This document shows positions 22,471-34,410 of a DNA stretch of 64,000 nt, piece by piece (within the stretch, counting starts at the first letter, position 1; the number at the start of each line of letters is the position of its first letter). Source of the DNA: Limnomonas spitsbergensis (lineage: Eukaryota > Chlorophyta > Chlorophyceae > Chlamydomonadales). Both the position numbers and the translations under genes were made by a program. The DNA lies in the NCBI GenBank assembly GCA_037349105.1, contig JAYJMM010000113.1, positions 1,178,001-1,242,000 on the forward strand, in the 5' to 3' direction. The notes under the pieces are model-generated. The model searched no databases, was not told where the DNA came from, and saw only the letters and a program-made list of their open reading frames with translations.

Positions 22471-24092
22471 AGTTCAAAGTTCAAAAAACGTCGGCGACAC
22501 ATCGGCAAAAACGCAGCCAGGCTTCGGCCTTCGGCCGAACCCAACCGTCGATAACTTGCGGCCAACGGCCGCAGTCACCCTTTTTTTCTTTCGGCTCCCG
22601 CAGAAAGCCCCTACCGGGACTTTCGGCTTTTATTCTTTTCGTCCCAAAATCTTCGGCCGCCGATCGGCATTAACCTCGCTGTGCCGGACATATCATGATC
22701 AACATGTTGTCGTGGGAACCATTGGTCCGCGAAGTATTGAACCGCCCGGGTCGCCTCCTTCAAGGCCGCCTGTTGGGATGTGCCTCACAGCCCGTCCATC
22801 ATGATATATAGGTCATCCCTAGAGGGCAGGCTCCGGCGGAATGCCTTTGTATTGTATGCCTTGATATGGTGGTCCAGACACTCCTTCTGAGCTGCGGCTC
22901 TATCCTCCGGGGGGGGCATGGCTGATTGGGCGGGGATTGGGAAAGCAGAATGCCGTGCACCGTGGTCGCCGGTGTTGCCCTTGGAGTGAGTCGCGACGGC
23001 ATCAGCTGAACCCGCGGAATGGCAATGGATTGCGGCCTAGGCGGCCGGCCTCCCCCTTTTGGCCCGGGCCACTCAGCTGGTGCTTCAATCTTAACTGGGG
23101 CGACGACAGAAAGGCCCCGGAGGCGAATGGCCGCAGGACCTTCAACCATAATAAACGAGTATCTATACCATGTATCGTGTGCAAAACAAAGAAGAGAACG
23201 TGCAAAGCTGAATCTGAGTTGGCGCAAAAGCGGCAATCTGAAGTCCTGCGCACAGTAGCATGGCCATGATCTCAAACACGAGGAGAGCTGATGAGGATTC
23301 AATGAAGCTTAGTTGGGCACTTCTGTCCTCCATACGGAGCATGACAATACCCAGCCTCGCAACATGTGATAGCCCAGCTCTGAACTGCGACCATGCCAAG
23401 GGCTCAGACCGGTACATGTATTTATGTAACGAGTTGTAGTTGCGGTCCATTTTGGTCAAGAGTAATCAAGCCAAGTACTGAATGGGACCAATGGAGAAAG
23501 TGTTGTCACTCGATACTACCGTTATCATGACAGTTGTGTCCTGCCTTCCTTCCCGGTTTTCGGAATTCCTGACGTTTCTCGAATGTCGGCCTTAAGGCGG
23601 CAGTTAGTCACATGCGCGCTCCTTATGTGTTGGCATGAGGGAGTCAGGGTCTGCTCAGGGTCAGGGTCTGCAAATAATCAATGTCCACTTAGGGTCGGGG
23701 TCCGTTCAGGTCCATGGTCCGTTCTGGTGTAGGGTCCGGTCAGGGTCCGGCTTGGGTCAGGCACGCCTCTGTTATTTTGCCTACTGCGGCATGGTGAACG
23801 CTCGCCATCTCAGTTGGGACTTCATGCAATCTAGATCCGCACTCCCTTTGGATCAGTGTACCTTGCTGTCATTGATCAGGTACCGCGAGTACACTCAAGC
23901 TGTCCCTTTTGAAATTGGAATCCTCCGATGGGTCCACTGCCAATCCTGTTTTTTAAACCATGCTTAATGGCGGTCTTTAGGCCGTGCCCCCTAACTCTCC
24001 CTGACCTTCTGATGCAGTGGGGCTCCAAGATTCACGCTCCTCACATCGCACGTCAGGCTCGGAGATCCTCTCAGCTCACGTCACATTGCTAC

Positions 24093-25234
24093 TCAAGAAT
24101 TGCTTACCTTCGCACACTCCTAGAACACTTAAAACTTGGACTCAGCAATCCACTGATCCACAACTTTACTTCTGTCAACACTTGGCATACACGCGGTCAG
24201 ACCATCACCGTTGATCCAAATGGACATGTAACAATCAATATGGGTTTATAATTCCTCAAATTTGACCGTCTAGTCTCTCCACACGGCTTACCCGGAATTC
24301 CACTTCCGGGGCCTTGCTAGATCTTTACTTGGCAATTCTTCAAGTTGAGGGTCGCTGCTAAATGCTATTTTCAGTCTGTTAAGGGCAGAATTTAGCTTTA
24401 CAAACAAAAAATCAGATTCACAGCGCAAACAACGTAAGCATGTACTGGTGACTGAGGCTAGTCAGGCAAAAACCGTGTTGTCCTTTTTTAAGGACACAGG
24501 AAAGGCGCTTTATATCCTTGGGCGACTTCTTCCTCACGACAGTGACGGACGCCTACGGGTGAGCTCAGTGACTACACGTTGGTCACAATATTGTACATGT
24601 TAGGCTGCTTTCTTGACTATGGATAAGTAAAGCTTGCTCGGCTATGGGCCTCTCGCCTTAGCTTCAAGAATTGCTTACCTTCGCACAATCCTAGAACACT
24701 TAAAACTTGGACTCAGCAATCCACTGATCCACAACTTTACTTCTGTCAACACTTGGCATACACGCGGTCAGACCATCACCGTTGATCCAAATGCACATGT
24801 AACAATCAATATGGGTTTATAATTCCTCAAATTTGACCGTCTAGTCTCTCCACACGGCTTACCCGGAATTCCACTTCCGGGGCCTTGCTAGATCTTTACT
24901 TGGCAACTCTTCAAGTTGAGGGTTGCTGCTAAATGCTATTTTCAGTCTGTTAAGGGCAGAATTTAGCTTTACAAACAAAAAATCAGATTCACAGCGCAAA
25001 CAACGTAAGCATGAACTGGTGACTGAGGCTAGTCAGGCAAAAACCGCGTTGTCCTTTTTTAAGGACACAGGAAAGGCGCTTTATATCCGTGGGCGACTTC
25101 TTCCTCACGACAGTGACGGACGCCTACGGGTGAGCTCAGTGACTACACGTTGGTCGCAAGATTGTACATGTTAGGCTGCTTTCTTGACTATGGATAAGTA
25201 AAGCTTGTTCGGCTATGGGCCTCTCGCCTTAGCT
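24093..25234 (+). repeat. Tail module duplicated x2 in unit 8
   Basis: Copies at 24093-24663 and 24664-25234. The inner copy has GCATGTACTGG and the other diagnostic bases. Confidence 0.95.
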
Positions 25235-25539
25235 TCCGGGGCGCGCACCGGGAGATCACGTGGGGATTCACTGACCGTGTATCTTTTGGAGACCCTCACG
25301 TGGCCAAGTAAGTTATACGCCCCTTTTTAAGTTTCGGATCCAGCCGAAAGTCGTCTTTTGTTTTCGGATACTGCCGAAACTGCCATTTTTTCCTTCGTAC
25401 GTCTTGGTCGTTTCTTGGACCATCCGAAGGTCCAATTTTTCTTTCAGCCAATTCCATTTTTTTTCGGTTGACGCCGAAACGGTTTTGTTTCTGTTCGGCC
25501 GTTTTTTGTTATTCTTATATCAAACATGGATGGCTTAGC

Positions 25540-25719
25540 ACGGACGTGATTCTTGGCATAAATCATGATCAAATGACATAGATGGACCACACAGTGGACT
25601 GCAGCTAGCCATGGGATATCATGTCTCAAAAGCTTGGCCACACCATTGAGGGTGCCGGTGAAATCGGATGCACCATCGCTTGCAAACCCGACCACTTTCG
25701 TATGGTCGAGCTTGTTCAA
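25540..25719 (-). pseudogene. hAT relic, unit 9
   Basis: Asp5, CVVHLC form, as in unit 3. Confidence 0.74.
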
Positions 25720-27340
25720 AGTTCAAAGTTCAAAAAACGTCGGCGACACATCGGCAAAAACGCAGCCAGGCTTCGGCCTTCGGCCGAACCCAACCGTCGA
25801 TAACTTGCGGCCAACGGCCGCAGTCACCCTTTTTTTCTTTCGGCTCCCGCAGAAAGCCCCTACCGGGACTTTCGGCTTTTATTCTTTTCGTCCCAAAATC
25901 TTCGGCCGCCGATCGGCATTAACCTCGCTGTGCCGGACATATCATGATCAACATGTTGTCGTGGGAACCATTGGTCCGCGAAGTATTGAACCGCCCGGGT
26001 CGCCTCCTTCAAGGCCGCCTGTTGGGATGTGCCTCACAGCCCGTCCATCATGATATATAGGTCATCCCTAGAGGGCAGGCTCCGGCGGAATGCCTTTGTA
26101 TTGTATGCCTTGATATGGTGGTCCAGACACTCCTTCTGAGCTGCGGCTCTATCCTCCGGGGGGGGCATGGCTGATTGGGCGGGGATTGGGAAAGCAGAAT
26201 GCCGTGCACCGTGGTCGCCGGTGTTGCCCTTGGAGTGAGTCGCGACGGCATCAGCTGAACCCGCGGAATGGCAATGGATTGCGGCCTAGGCGGCCGGCCT
26301 CCCCCTTTTGGCCCGGGCCACTCAGCTGGTGCTTCAATCTTAACTGGGGCGACGACAGAAAGGCCCCGGAGGCGAATGGCCGCAGGACCTTCAACCATAA
26401 TAAACGAGTATCTATACCATGTATCGTGTGCAAAACAAAGAAGAGAACGTGCAAAGCTGAATCTGAGTTGGCGCAAAAGCGGCAATCTGAAGTCCTGCGC
26501 ACAGTAGCATGGCCATGATCTCAAACACGAGGAGAGCTGATGAGGATTCAATGAAGCTTAGTTGGGCACTTCTGTCCTCCATACGGAGCATGACAATACC
26601 CAGCCTCGCAACATGTGATAGCCCAGCTCTGAACTGCGACCATGCCAAGGGCTCAGACCGGTACATGTATTTATGTAACGAGTTGTAGTTGCGGTCCATT
26701 TTGGTCAAGAGTAATCAAGCCAAGTACTGAATGGGACCAATGGAGAAAGTGTTGTCACTCGATACTACCGTTATCATGACAGTTGTGTCCTGCCTTCCTT
26801 CCCGGTTCCGGAATTCCTGACGTTTCTCGAATGTCGGCCTTAAGGCGGCAGTTAGTCACATGCGCGCTCCTTATGTGTTGGCATGAGGGAGTCAGGGTCT
26901 GCTCAGGGTCAGGGTCTGCAAATAATCAATGTCCACTTAGGGTCGGGGTCCGTTCAGGTCCATGGTCCGTTCTGGTGTAGGGTCCGGTCAGGGTCCGGCT
27001 TGGGTCAGGCACGCCTCTGTTATTTTGCCTACTGCGGCATGGTGAACGCTCGCCATCTCAGTTGGGACTTCATGCAATCTAGATCCGCACTCCCTTTGGA
27101 TCAGTGTACCTTGCTGTCATTGATCAGGTACCGCGAGTACACTCAAGCTGTCCCTTTTGAAATTGGAATCCTCCGATGGGTCCACTGCCAATCCTGTTTT
27201 TTAAACCATGCTTAATGGCGGTCTTTAGGCCGTGCCCCCTAACTCTCCCTGACCTTCTGATGCAGTGGGGCTCCAAGATTCACGCTCCTCACATCGCACG
27301 TCAGGCTCGGAGATCCTCTCAGCTCACGTCACATTGCTAC

Positions 27341-29052
27341 TCAAGAATTGCTTACCTTCGCACACTCCTAGAACACTTAAAACTTGGACTCAGCAATCCA
27401 CTGATCCACAACTTTACTTCTGTCAACACTTGGCATACACGCGGTCAGACCATCACCGTTGATCCAAATGGACATGTAACAATCAATATGGGTTTATAAT
27501 TCCTCAAATTTGACCGTCTAGTCTCTCCACACGGCTTACCCGGAATTCCACTTCCGGGGCCTTGCTAGATCTTTACTTGGCAATTCTTCAAGTTGAGGGT
27601 CGCTGCTAAATGCTATTTTCAGTCTGTTAAGGGCAGAATTTAGCTTTACAAACAAAAAATCAGATTCACAGCGCAAACAACGTAAGCATGTACTGGTGAC
27701 TGAGGCTAGTCAGGCAAAAACCGTGTTGTCCTTTTTTAAGGACACAGGAAAGGCGCTTTATATCCTTGGGCGACTTCTTCCTCACGACAGTGACGGACGC
27801 CTACGGGTGAGCTCAGTGACTACACGTTGGTCACAATATTGTACATGTTAGGCTGCTTTCTTGACTATGGATAAGTAAAGCTTGCTCGGCTATGGGCCTC
27901 TCGCCTTAGCTTCAAGAATTGCTTACCTTCGCACAATCCTAGAACACTTAAAACTTGGACTCAGCAATCCACTGATCCACAACTTTACTTCTGTCAACAC
28001 TTGGCATACACGCGGTCAGACCATCACCGTTGATCCAAATGCACATGTAACAATCAATATGGGTTTATAATTCCTCAACTTTGATCGTCTAGTCTCTCCA
28101 CACGGCTTACCCGGAATTTCACTTCCGGGGCCTTGCTAGATCTTTACGTGGCAATTCTTCAAGTTGAGGGTCGCTGCTAAATGCTATTTTCAGTCTGTTA
28201 AGGGCAGAATTTAGCTTTACAAACAAAAAATCAGATTCACAGCGCAAACAACGTAAGCATGTACTGGTGACTGAGGCTAGTCAGGCAAAAACCGTGTTGT
28301 CATTTTTTAAGGACACAGGAAAGGCGCTTTATATCCTTGGGCGACTTCTTCCTCACGACAGTGACGGACGCCTACGGGTGAGCTCAGTGACTACACGTTG
28401 GTCACAATATTGTACATGTTAGGCTGCTTTCTTGACTATGGATAAGTAAAGCTTGCTCGGCTATGGGCCTCTCGCCTTAGCTTCAAGAATTGCTTACCTT
28501 CGCACAATCCTAGAACACTTAAAACTTGGACTCAGCAATCCACTGATCCACAACTTTACTTCTGTCAACACTTGGCATACACGCGGTCAGACCATCACCG
28601 TTGATCCAAATGCACATGTAACAATCAATATGGGTTTATAATTCCTCAAATTTGACCGTCTAGTCTCTCCACACGGCTTACCCGGAATTCCACTTCCGGG
28701 GCCTTGCTAGATCTTTACTTGGCAACTCTTCAAGTTGAGGGTCGCTGCTAAATGCTATTTTCAGTCTGTTAAGGGCAGAATTTAGCTTTACAAACAAAAA
28801 ATCAGATTCACAGCGCAAACAACGTTAGCATGAACTGGTGACTGAGGCTAGTCAGGCAAAAACCGCGTTGTCCTTTTTAAGGACACAGGAAAGGCGCTTT
28901 ATATCCTTGGGCGACTTCTTCCTCACGACAGTGACGGACGCCTACGGGTGAGCTCAGTGACTACACGTTGGTCGCAAGATTGTACATGTTAGGCTGCTTT
29001 CTTGACTATGGATAAGTAAAGCTTGTTCGGCTATGGGCCTCTCGCCTTAGCT
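27341..29052 (+). repeat. Tail module triplicated in unit 9
   Basis: Copies at 27341-27911, 27912-28482 and 28483-29052. The first two carry the inner-copy markers and the last has the ordinary terminal form. That fits one further unequal exchange within an already doubled tail. Confidence 0.96.
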
Positions 29053-31729
29053 TCCGGGGCGCGCACCGGGAGATCACGTGGGGATTCACTTACCGTGTAT
29101 CTTTTGGAGACCCTCACGTGGCCAAGTAAGTTATACGCCCCTTTTTAAGTTTCGGATCCAGCCGAAAGTCGTCTTTTGTTTTCGGATACCGCCGAAACTG
29201 CCATTTTTTCCTTCGTACGTCTTGGTCGTTTCTTGGACCATCCGAAGGTCCAATTTTTCTTTCAGCCAATTCCATTTTTTTTCGGTTGACGCCGAAACGG
29301 TTTTGTTTCTGTTCGGCCGTTTTTTGTTATTCTTATATCAAACATGGATGGCTTAGCACGGACGTGATTCTTGGCATAAATCATGATCAAATGACATAGA
29401 TGGACCACACAGTGGACTGCAGCTAGCCATGGGATATCATGTCTCAAAAGCTTGGCCACACCATTGAGGGTGCCGGTGAAATCGGATGCACCATCGCTTG
29501 CAAACCCGACCACTTTCGTATGGTCGAGCTTGTTCAAAGTTCAAAGTTCAAAAAACGTCGGCGACACATCGGCAAAAACGCAGCCAGGCTTCGGCCTTCG
29601 GCCGAACCCAACCGTCGATAACTTGCGGCCAACGGCCGCAGTCACCCTTTTTTTCTTTCGGCTCCCGCAGAAAGCCCCTACCGGGACTTTCGGCTTTTAT
29701 TCTTTTCGTCCCAAAATCTTCGGCCGCCGATCGGCATTAACCTCGCTGTGCCGGACATATCATGATCAACATGTTGTCGTGGGAACCATTGGTCCGCGAA
29801 GTATTGAACCGCCCGGGTCGCCTCCTTCAAGGCCGCCTGTTGGGATGTGCCTCACAGCCCGTCCATCATGATATATAGGTCATCCCTAGAGGGCAGGCTC
29901 CGGCGGAATGCCTTTGTATTGTATGCCTTGATATGGTGGTCCAGACACTCCTTCTGAGCTGCGGCTCTATCCTCCGGGGGGGGCATGGCTGATTGGGCGG
30001 GGATTGGGAAAGCAGAATGCCGTGCACCGTGGTCGCCGGTGTTGCCCTTGGAGTGAGTCGCGACGGCATCAGCTGCTCCCGCGGAATGGCAATGGATTGC
30101 GGCCTAGGCGGCCGGCCTCCCCCTTTTGGCCCGGGCCACTCAGCTGGTGCTTCAATCTTAACCGGGGCGACGACAGGAAGGCCCCGGAGGTGAATGGCCG
30201 CTGGACCGTCAACCATAATAAACGAGTATTTATACCATGTATCGTGTGCAAAACAAAGAAGAGAACGTGCAAAGCTGAATCTGATTTGGCGCAAAAGCGG
30301 CAATCTGAAGTCCTGCGCAAAGTAGCATTGCCATGATCTCAAACACGAGGAGAGCTGATGAGGATTCAATGAAGCTTAGTTGGGCACTTCTGTCCTCCAT
30401 ACGGAGCATGACAATACCCAGCCTCGCAACATGTGATAGCCCAGCTCTGAACTGCGACCATGCCAAGGGCTCAGACCGGTACATGTATTTATGTAACGAG
30501 TTGTAGTTGCGGTCCATTTTGGTCAAGAGTAACCAAGCCAAGTACTGAATGGGACCAATGGAGAAAGTGTTGTCACTCGATACTACCGTTATCATGACAG
30601 TTGTGTCCTGCCTTCCTTCCCGGTTCCGGAATTCCTGACGTTTCTCGAATGTCGGCCTTAAGGCGGCAGTTAGTCACATGCGCGCTCCTTATGTGTTGGC
30701 ATGGGGGAGTCAGGGTCTGCTCAGGGTCAGGGTCTGCAAAGAATCAATGTCCACTTAGGGTCGGGGTCCGTTCAGGTCCATGGTCCGTTCTGGTGTAGGG
30801 TCCGGTCAGGGTCCGGCTTGGGTCAGGCACGCCTCTGTTATTTTGCCTACTGCGGCATGGTGAACGCTCGCCATCTCAGTTGGGACTTCATGCAATCTAG
30901 ATCCGCACTCCCCTTGGATCAGTGTACCTTGCTGTCATTGAGCAGGTACCGCGAGTACACTCAAGCTGTCCCTTTTGAAATTGGAATCCTCCGATGGGTC
31001 CACTGCCAATCCTGTTTTTTAAACCATGCTTAATGGCGGTCTTTAGGCCGTGCCCCCTAACTCTCCTTGACCTTCTGATGCAGTGGGGCTCCAAGATTCA
31101 CGCTCCTCACATCGCACGTCAGGCTCGGAGATCCTCTCAGCTCACGTCACGTTGCTACTCAAGAATTGCTTACCTTCGCACACTCCTAGAACACTTAAAA
31201 CTTGGACTCAGCAATCCACTGATCCACAACTTTACTTCTGTCAACACTTGGCATACACGCGGTCAGACCATCACCGTTGATCCAAATGGACATGTAACAA
31301 TCAATATGGGTTTATAATTCCTCAAATTTGACCGTCTAGTCTCTCCACACGGCTTACCCGGAATTCCACTTCCGGGGCCTTGCTAGATCTTTACTTGGCA
31401 ATTCTTCAAGTTGAGGGTCGCTGCTAAATGCTATTTTCAGTCTGTTAAGGGCAGAATTTAGCTTTACAAACAAAAAATCAGATTCACAGCGCAAACAACG
31501 TTAGCATGAACTGGTGACTGAGGCTAGTCAGGCAAAAACCGCGTTGTCCTTTTTTAAGGACACAAGAAAGGCGCTTTATATCCTTGGGCGACTTCTTCCT
31601 CACGACAGTGACGGACGCCTACGGGTGAGCTCAGTGACTACACGTTGGTCGCAATATTGTACATGTTAGGCTGTTTTCTTGACTATGGATAAGTAAAGCT
31701 TGTTCGGCTATGGGCCTCTCGCCTTAGCT
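29053..31729 (+). repeat. Unit 10, beta body, one tail (2677 bp)
   Basis: Beta body, close to unit 7. Private GTAGCATTGCC near 30325 is shared with unit 11. The tail (31159-31729) ends in the ACACAAGAAAGG and GGCTGTTTTC variants of unit 4. Confidence 0.95.
29358..29537 (-). pseudogene. hAT relic, unit 10
   Basis: Asp5, CVVHLC form, as in unit 3. Confidence 0.74.
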
Positions 31730-34410
31730 TCCGGGGCGCGCACCGGGAGATCACGTGGGGATTCACTTACCGTGTATCTTTTGGAGACCCTCACGTGGCC
31801 AAGTAAGTTATACGCCCCTTTGTAAGTTTCGGATCCAGCCGAAAGTCGTCTTTTCTTTTCGGATACCGCCGAAACTGCCATTTTTTCCTTCGAACGTCTT
31901 GGTCGGTCGTTTCTTGGACCATCCGAAGGTCCAATTTTTCTTTCAGCCAATTCCAACTTGTTTTCGGTTGACGCCGAAACGGCTTTGTTTCTGTTCGGCC
32001 GTTTTTTGTTATTCTTATATCAAACATGGATGGCTTAGCACGGACGTGATTCTTGGCATAAATCATGATCAGATGACATCGATGGGCCACACAGTGGACT
32101 GCAGCCAGCCATGGGATATCATGTCTCAAAAGCTTGGCCACACCATTGAGGGTGCCGGTGAAATCGGATGCACCATCGCTTGCAAACCCGACCATTTTCG
32201 TATGGCCGAGCTTGTTCAAAGTTCAAAGTTCAAAAAACGTCGGCGACACATCGGCAAAAACGCAGCCAGGCTTCGGCCTTCGGCCGAACCCAACCGTCGA
32301 TAACTTGCGGCCAACGGCCGCAGTCACCCTTTTTTCTTTCGGCTCCCGCAGAAAGCCCCTACCGGGACTTTCGGCTTTTATTCTTTTCGTCCCAAAATCT
32401 TCGGCCGCCGATCGGCATTAACCTCGCTGTGCCGGACATATCATGATCAACATGTTGTCGTGGGAACCATTGGTCCGCGAAGTATTGAACCGCCCGGGTC
32501 GCCTCCTTCAAGGCCGCCTGTTGGGATGTGCCTCACAGCCCGTCCATCATGATATATAGGTCATCCCTAGAGGGCAGGCTCCGGCGGAATGCCTTTGTAT
32601 TGTATGCCTTGATATGGTGGTCCAGACACTCCTTCTGAGCTGCGGCTCTATCCTCCGGGGGGGGCATGGCTGATTGGGCGGGGATTGGGAAAGCAGAATG
32701 CCGTGCACCGTGGTCGCCGGTGTTGCCCTTGGAGTGAGTCGCGACGGCATCAGCTGAACCCGCGGAATGGCAATGGATTGCGGCCTAGGCGGCCGGCCTC
32801 CCCCTTTTGGCCCGGGCCACTCAGCTGGTGCTTCAATCTTAACTGGGGCGACGACAGAAAGGCCCCGGAGGCGAATGGCCGCAGGACCGTCAACCATAAT
32901 AAACGAGTATTTATACCATGTATCGTGTGCAAAACAAAGAAGAGAACGTGCAAAGCTGAATCTGATTTGGCGCAAAAGCGGCAATCTGAAGTCCTGCGCA
33001 AAGTAGCATTGCCATGATCTCAAACACGAGGAGAGCTGATGAGGATTCAATGAAGCTTAGTTGGGCACTTCTGTCCTCCATACGGAGCATGACAATACCC
33101 AGCCTCGCAACATGTGATAGCCCAGCTCTGAACTGCGACCATGCCAAGGGCTCAGACCGGTACATGTATTTATGTAACGAGTTGTAGTTGCGGTCCATTT
33201 TGGTCAAGAGTAACCAAGCCAAGTACTGAATGGGACCAATGGAGAAAGTGTTGTCACTCGATACTACCGTTATCATGACAGTTGTGTCCTGCCTTCCTTC
33301 CCGGTTCCGGAATTCCTGACGTTTCTCGAATGTCGGCCTTAAGGCGGCAGTTAGTCACATGCGCGCTCCTTATGTGTTGGCATGGGGGAGTCAGGGTCTG
33401 CTCAGGGTCAGGGTCTACTCAAAATCAATGTCCGCTTAGGGTCGGGGTCCGTTCAGGTCCATGGTCCGTTCTGGTGTAGGGTCCGGTCAGGGTCCGGCTT
33501 GGGTCAGGCACGCCTCTGTTATTTTGCCTACTGCGGCATGGTGAACGCTCGCCATCTCAGGTGGGACTTCATGCAATCTAGATCCGCACTCCCCTTGGAT
33601 CAGTGTACCTTGCTGTCATTGAGCAGGTACCGCGAGTACACTCAAGCTGTCCCTTTTGAAATTGGAATCCTCCGATGGGTCCACTGCCAATCCTGTTTTT
33701 TAAACCATGCTTAATGGCGGTCTTTAGGCCGTGCCCCCTAACTCTCCCTGACCTTCTGATGCAGTGGGGCTCCAAGATTCACGCTCCTCACATCGCACGT
33801 CAGGCTCGGAGATCCTCTCAGCTCACGTCACGTTGCTACTCAAGAATTGCTTACCTTCGCACACTCCTAGAACACTTAAAACTTGGACTCAGCAATCCAC
33901 TGATCCACAACTTTACTTCTGTCAACACTTGGCATACACGCGTTCAGACCATCACCGTTGATCCAAATGGACATGTAACAATCAATATGGGTTTATAATT
34001 CCTCAAATTTGACCGTCTAGTCTCTCCACACGGCTTACCCGGAATTCCACTTCCGGGGCCTTGCTAGATCTTCACTTGGCAATTCTTCAAGTTGAGGGTC
34101 GCTGCTAAATGCTATTTTCAGTCTGTTAAGGGCAGAATTTAGCTTTACAAACAAAAAATCAGATTCACAGCGCAAACAACGTAAGCATGAACTGGTGACT
34201 GAGGCTAGTCAGGCAAAAACCGCGTTGTCCTTTTTTAAGGACACAGGAAAGGCGCTTTATATCCTTGGGCGACTTCTTCCTCACGACAGTGACGGACGCC
34301 TACGGGTGAGCTCAGTGACTACACGTTGGTCGCAATATTGTACATGTTAGGCTGTTTTCTTGACTATGGATAAGTAAAGCTTGTTCGGCTATGGGCCTCT
34401 CGCCTTAGCT
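31730..34410 (+). repeat. Unit 11, alpha/beta mosaic body, one tail (2681 bp)
   Basis: The left part of the body is alpha (CTGAACCCGCGG, GACAGAAAGG, GCAGG). From about 32889 it is beta (CCGTCAACC, TATTTATACC, CTGATTTGG). The switch lies between 32884 and 32889. First unit with ACTCAAAATCAATGTCCGC (near 33417), a right-zone variant. Confidence 0.94.
32040..32219 (-). pseudogene. hAT relic, unit 11
   Basis: Gly5, Met at residue 9 (TKMVGF) and CVAHRC. First copy of the right-zone type. Confidence 0.73.

Larger units (their letters stand above)
21986..25234 (+). repeat. Unit 8, alpha body, two tails (3249 bp)
   Basis: Alpha body. Tails at 24093-24663 and 24664-25234. Shares AAATAATCAATG and TTGATCAGGTACC with unit 9 only, marking the two as a recent pair. 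Confidence 0.95.
25235..29052 (+). repeat. Unit 9, alpha body, three tails (3818 bp)
   Basis: The longest unit. Tails at 27341-27911, 27912-28482 and 28483-29052. The middle tail carries CTCAACTTTGATCG near 28075, otherwise seen only in units 13-22. Confidence 0.96.
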
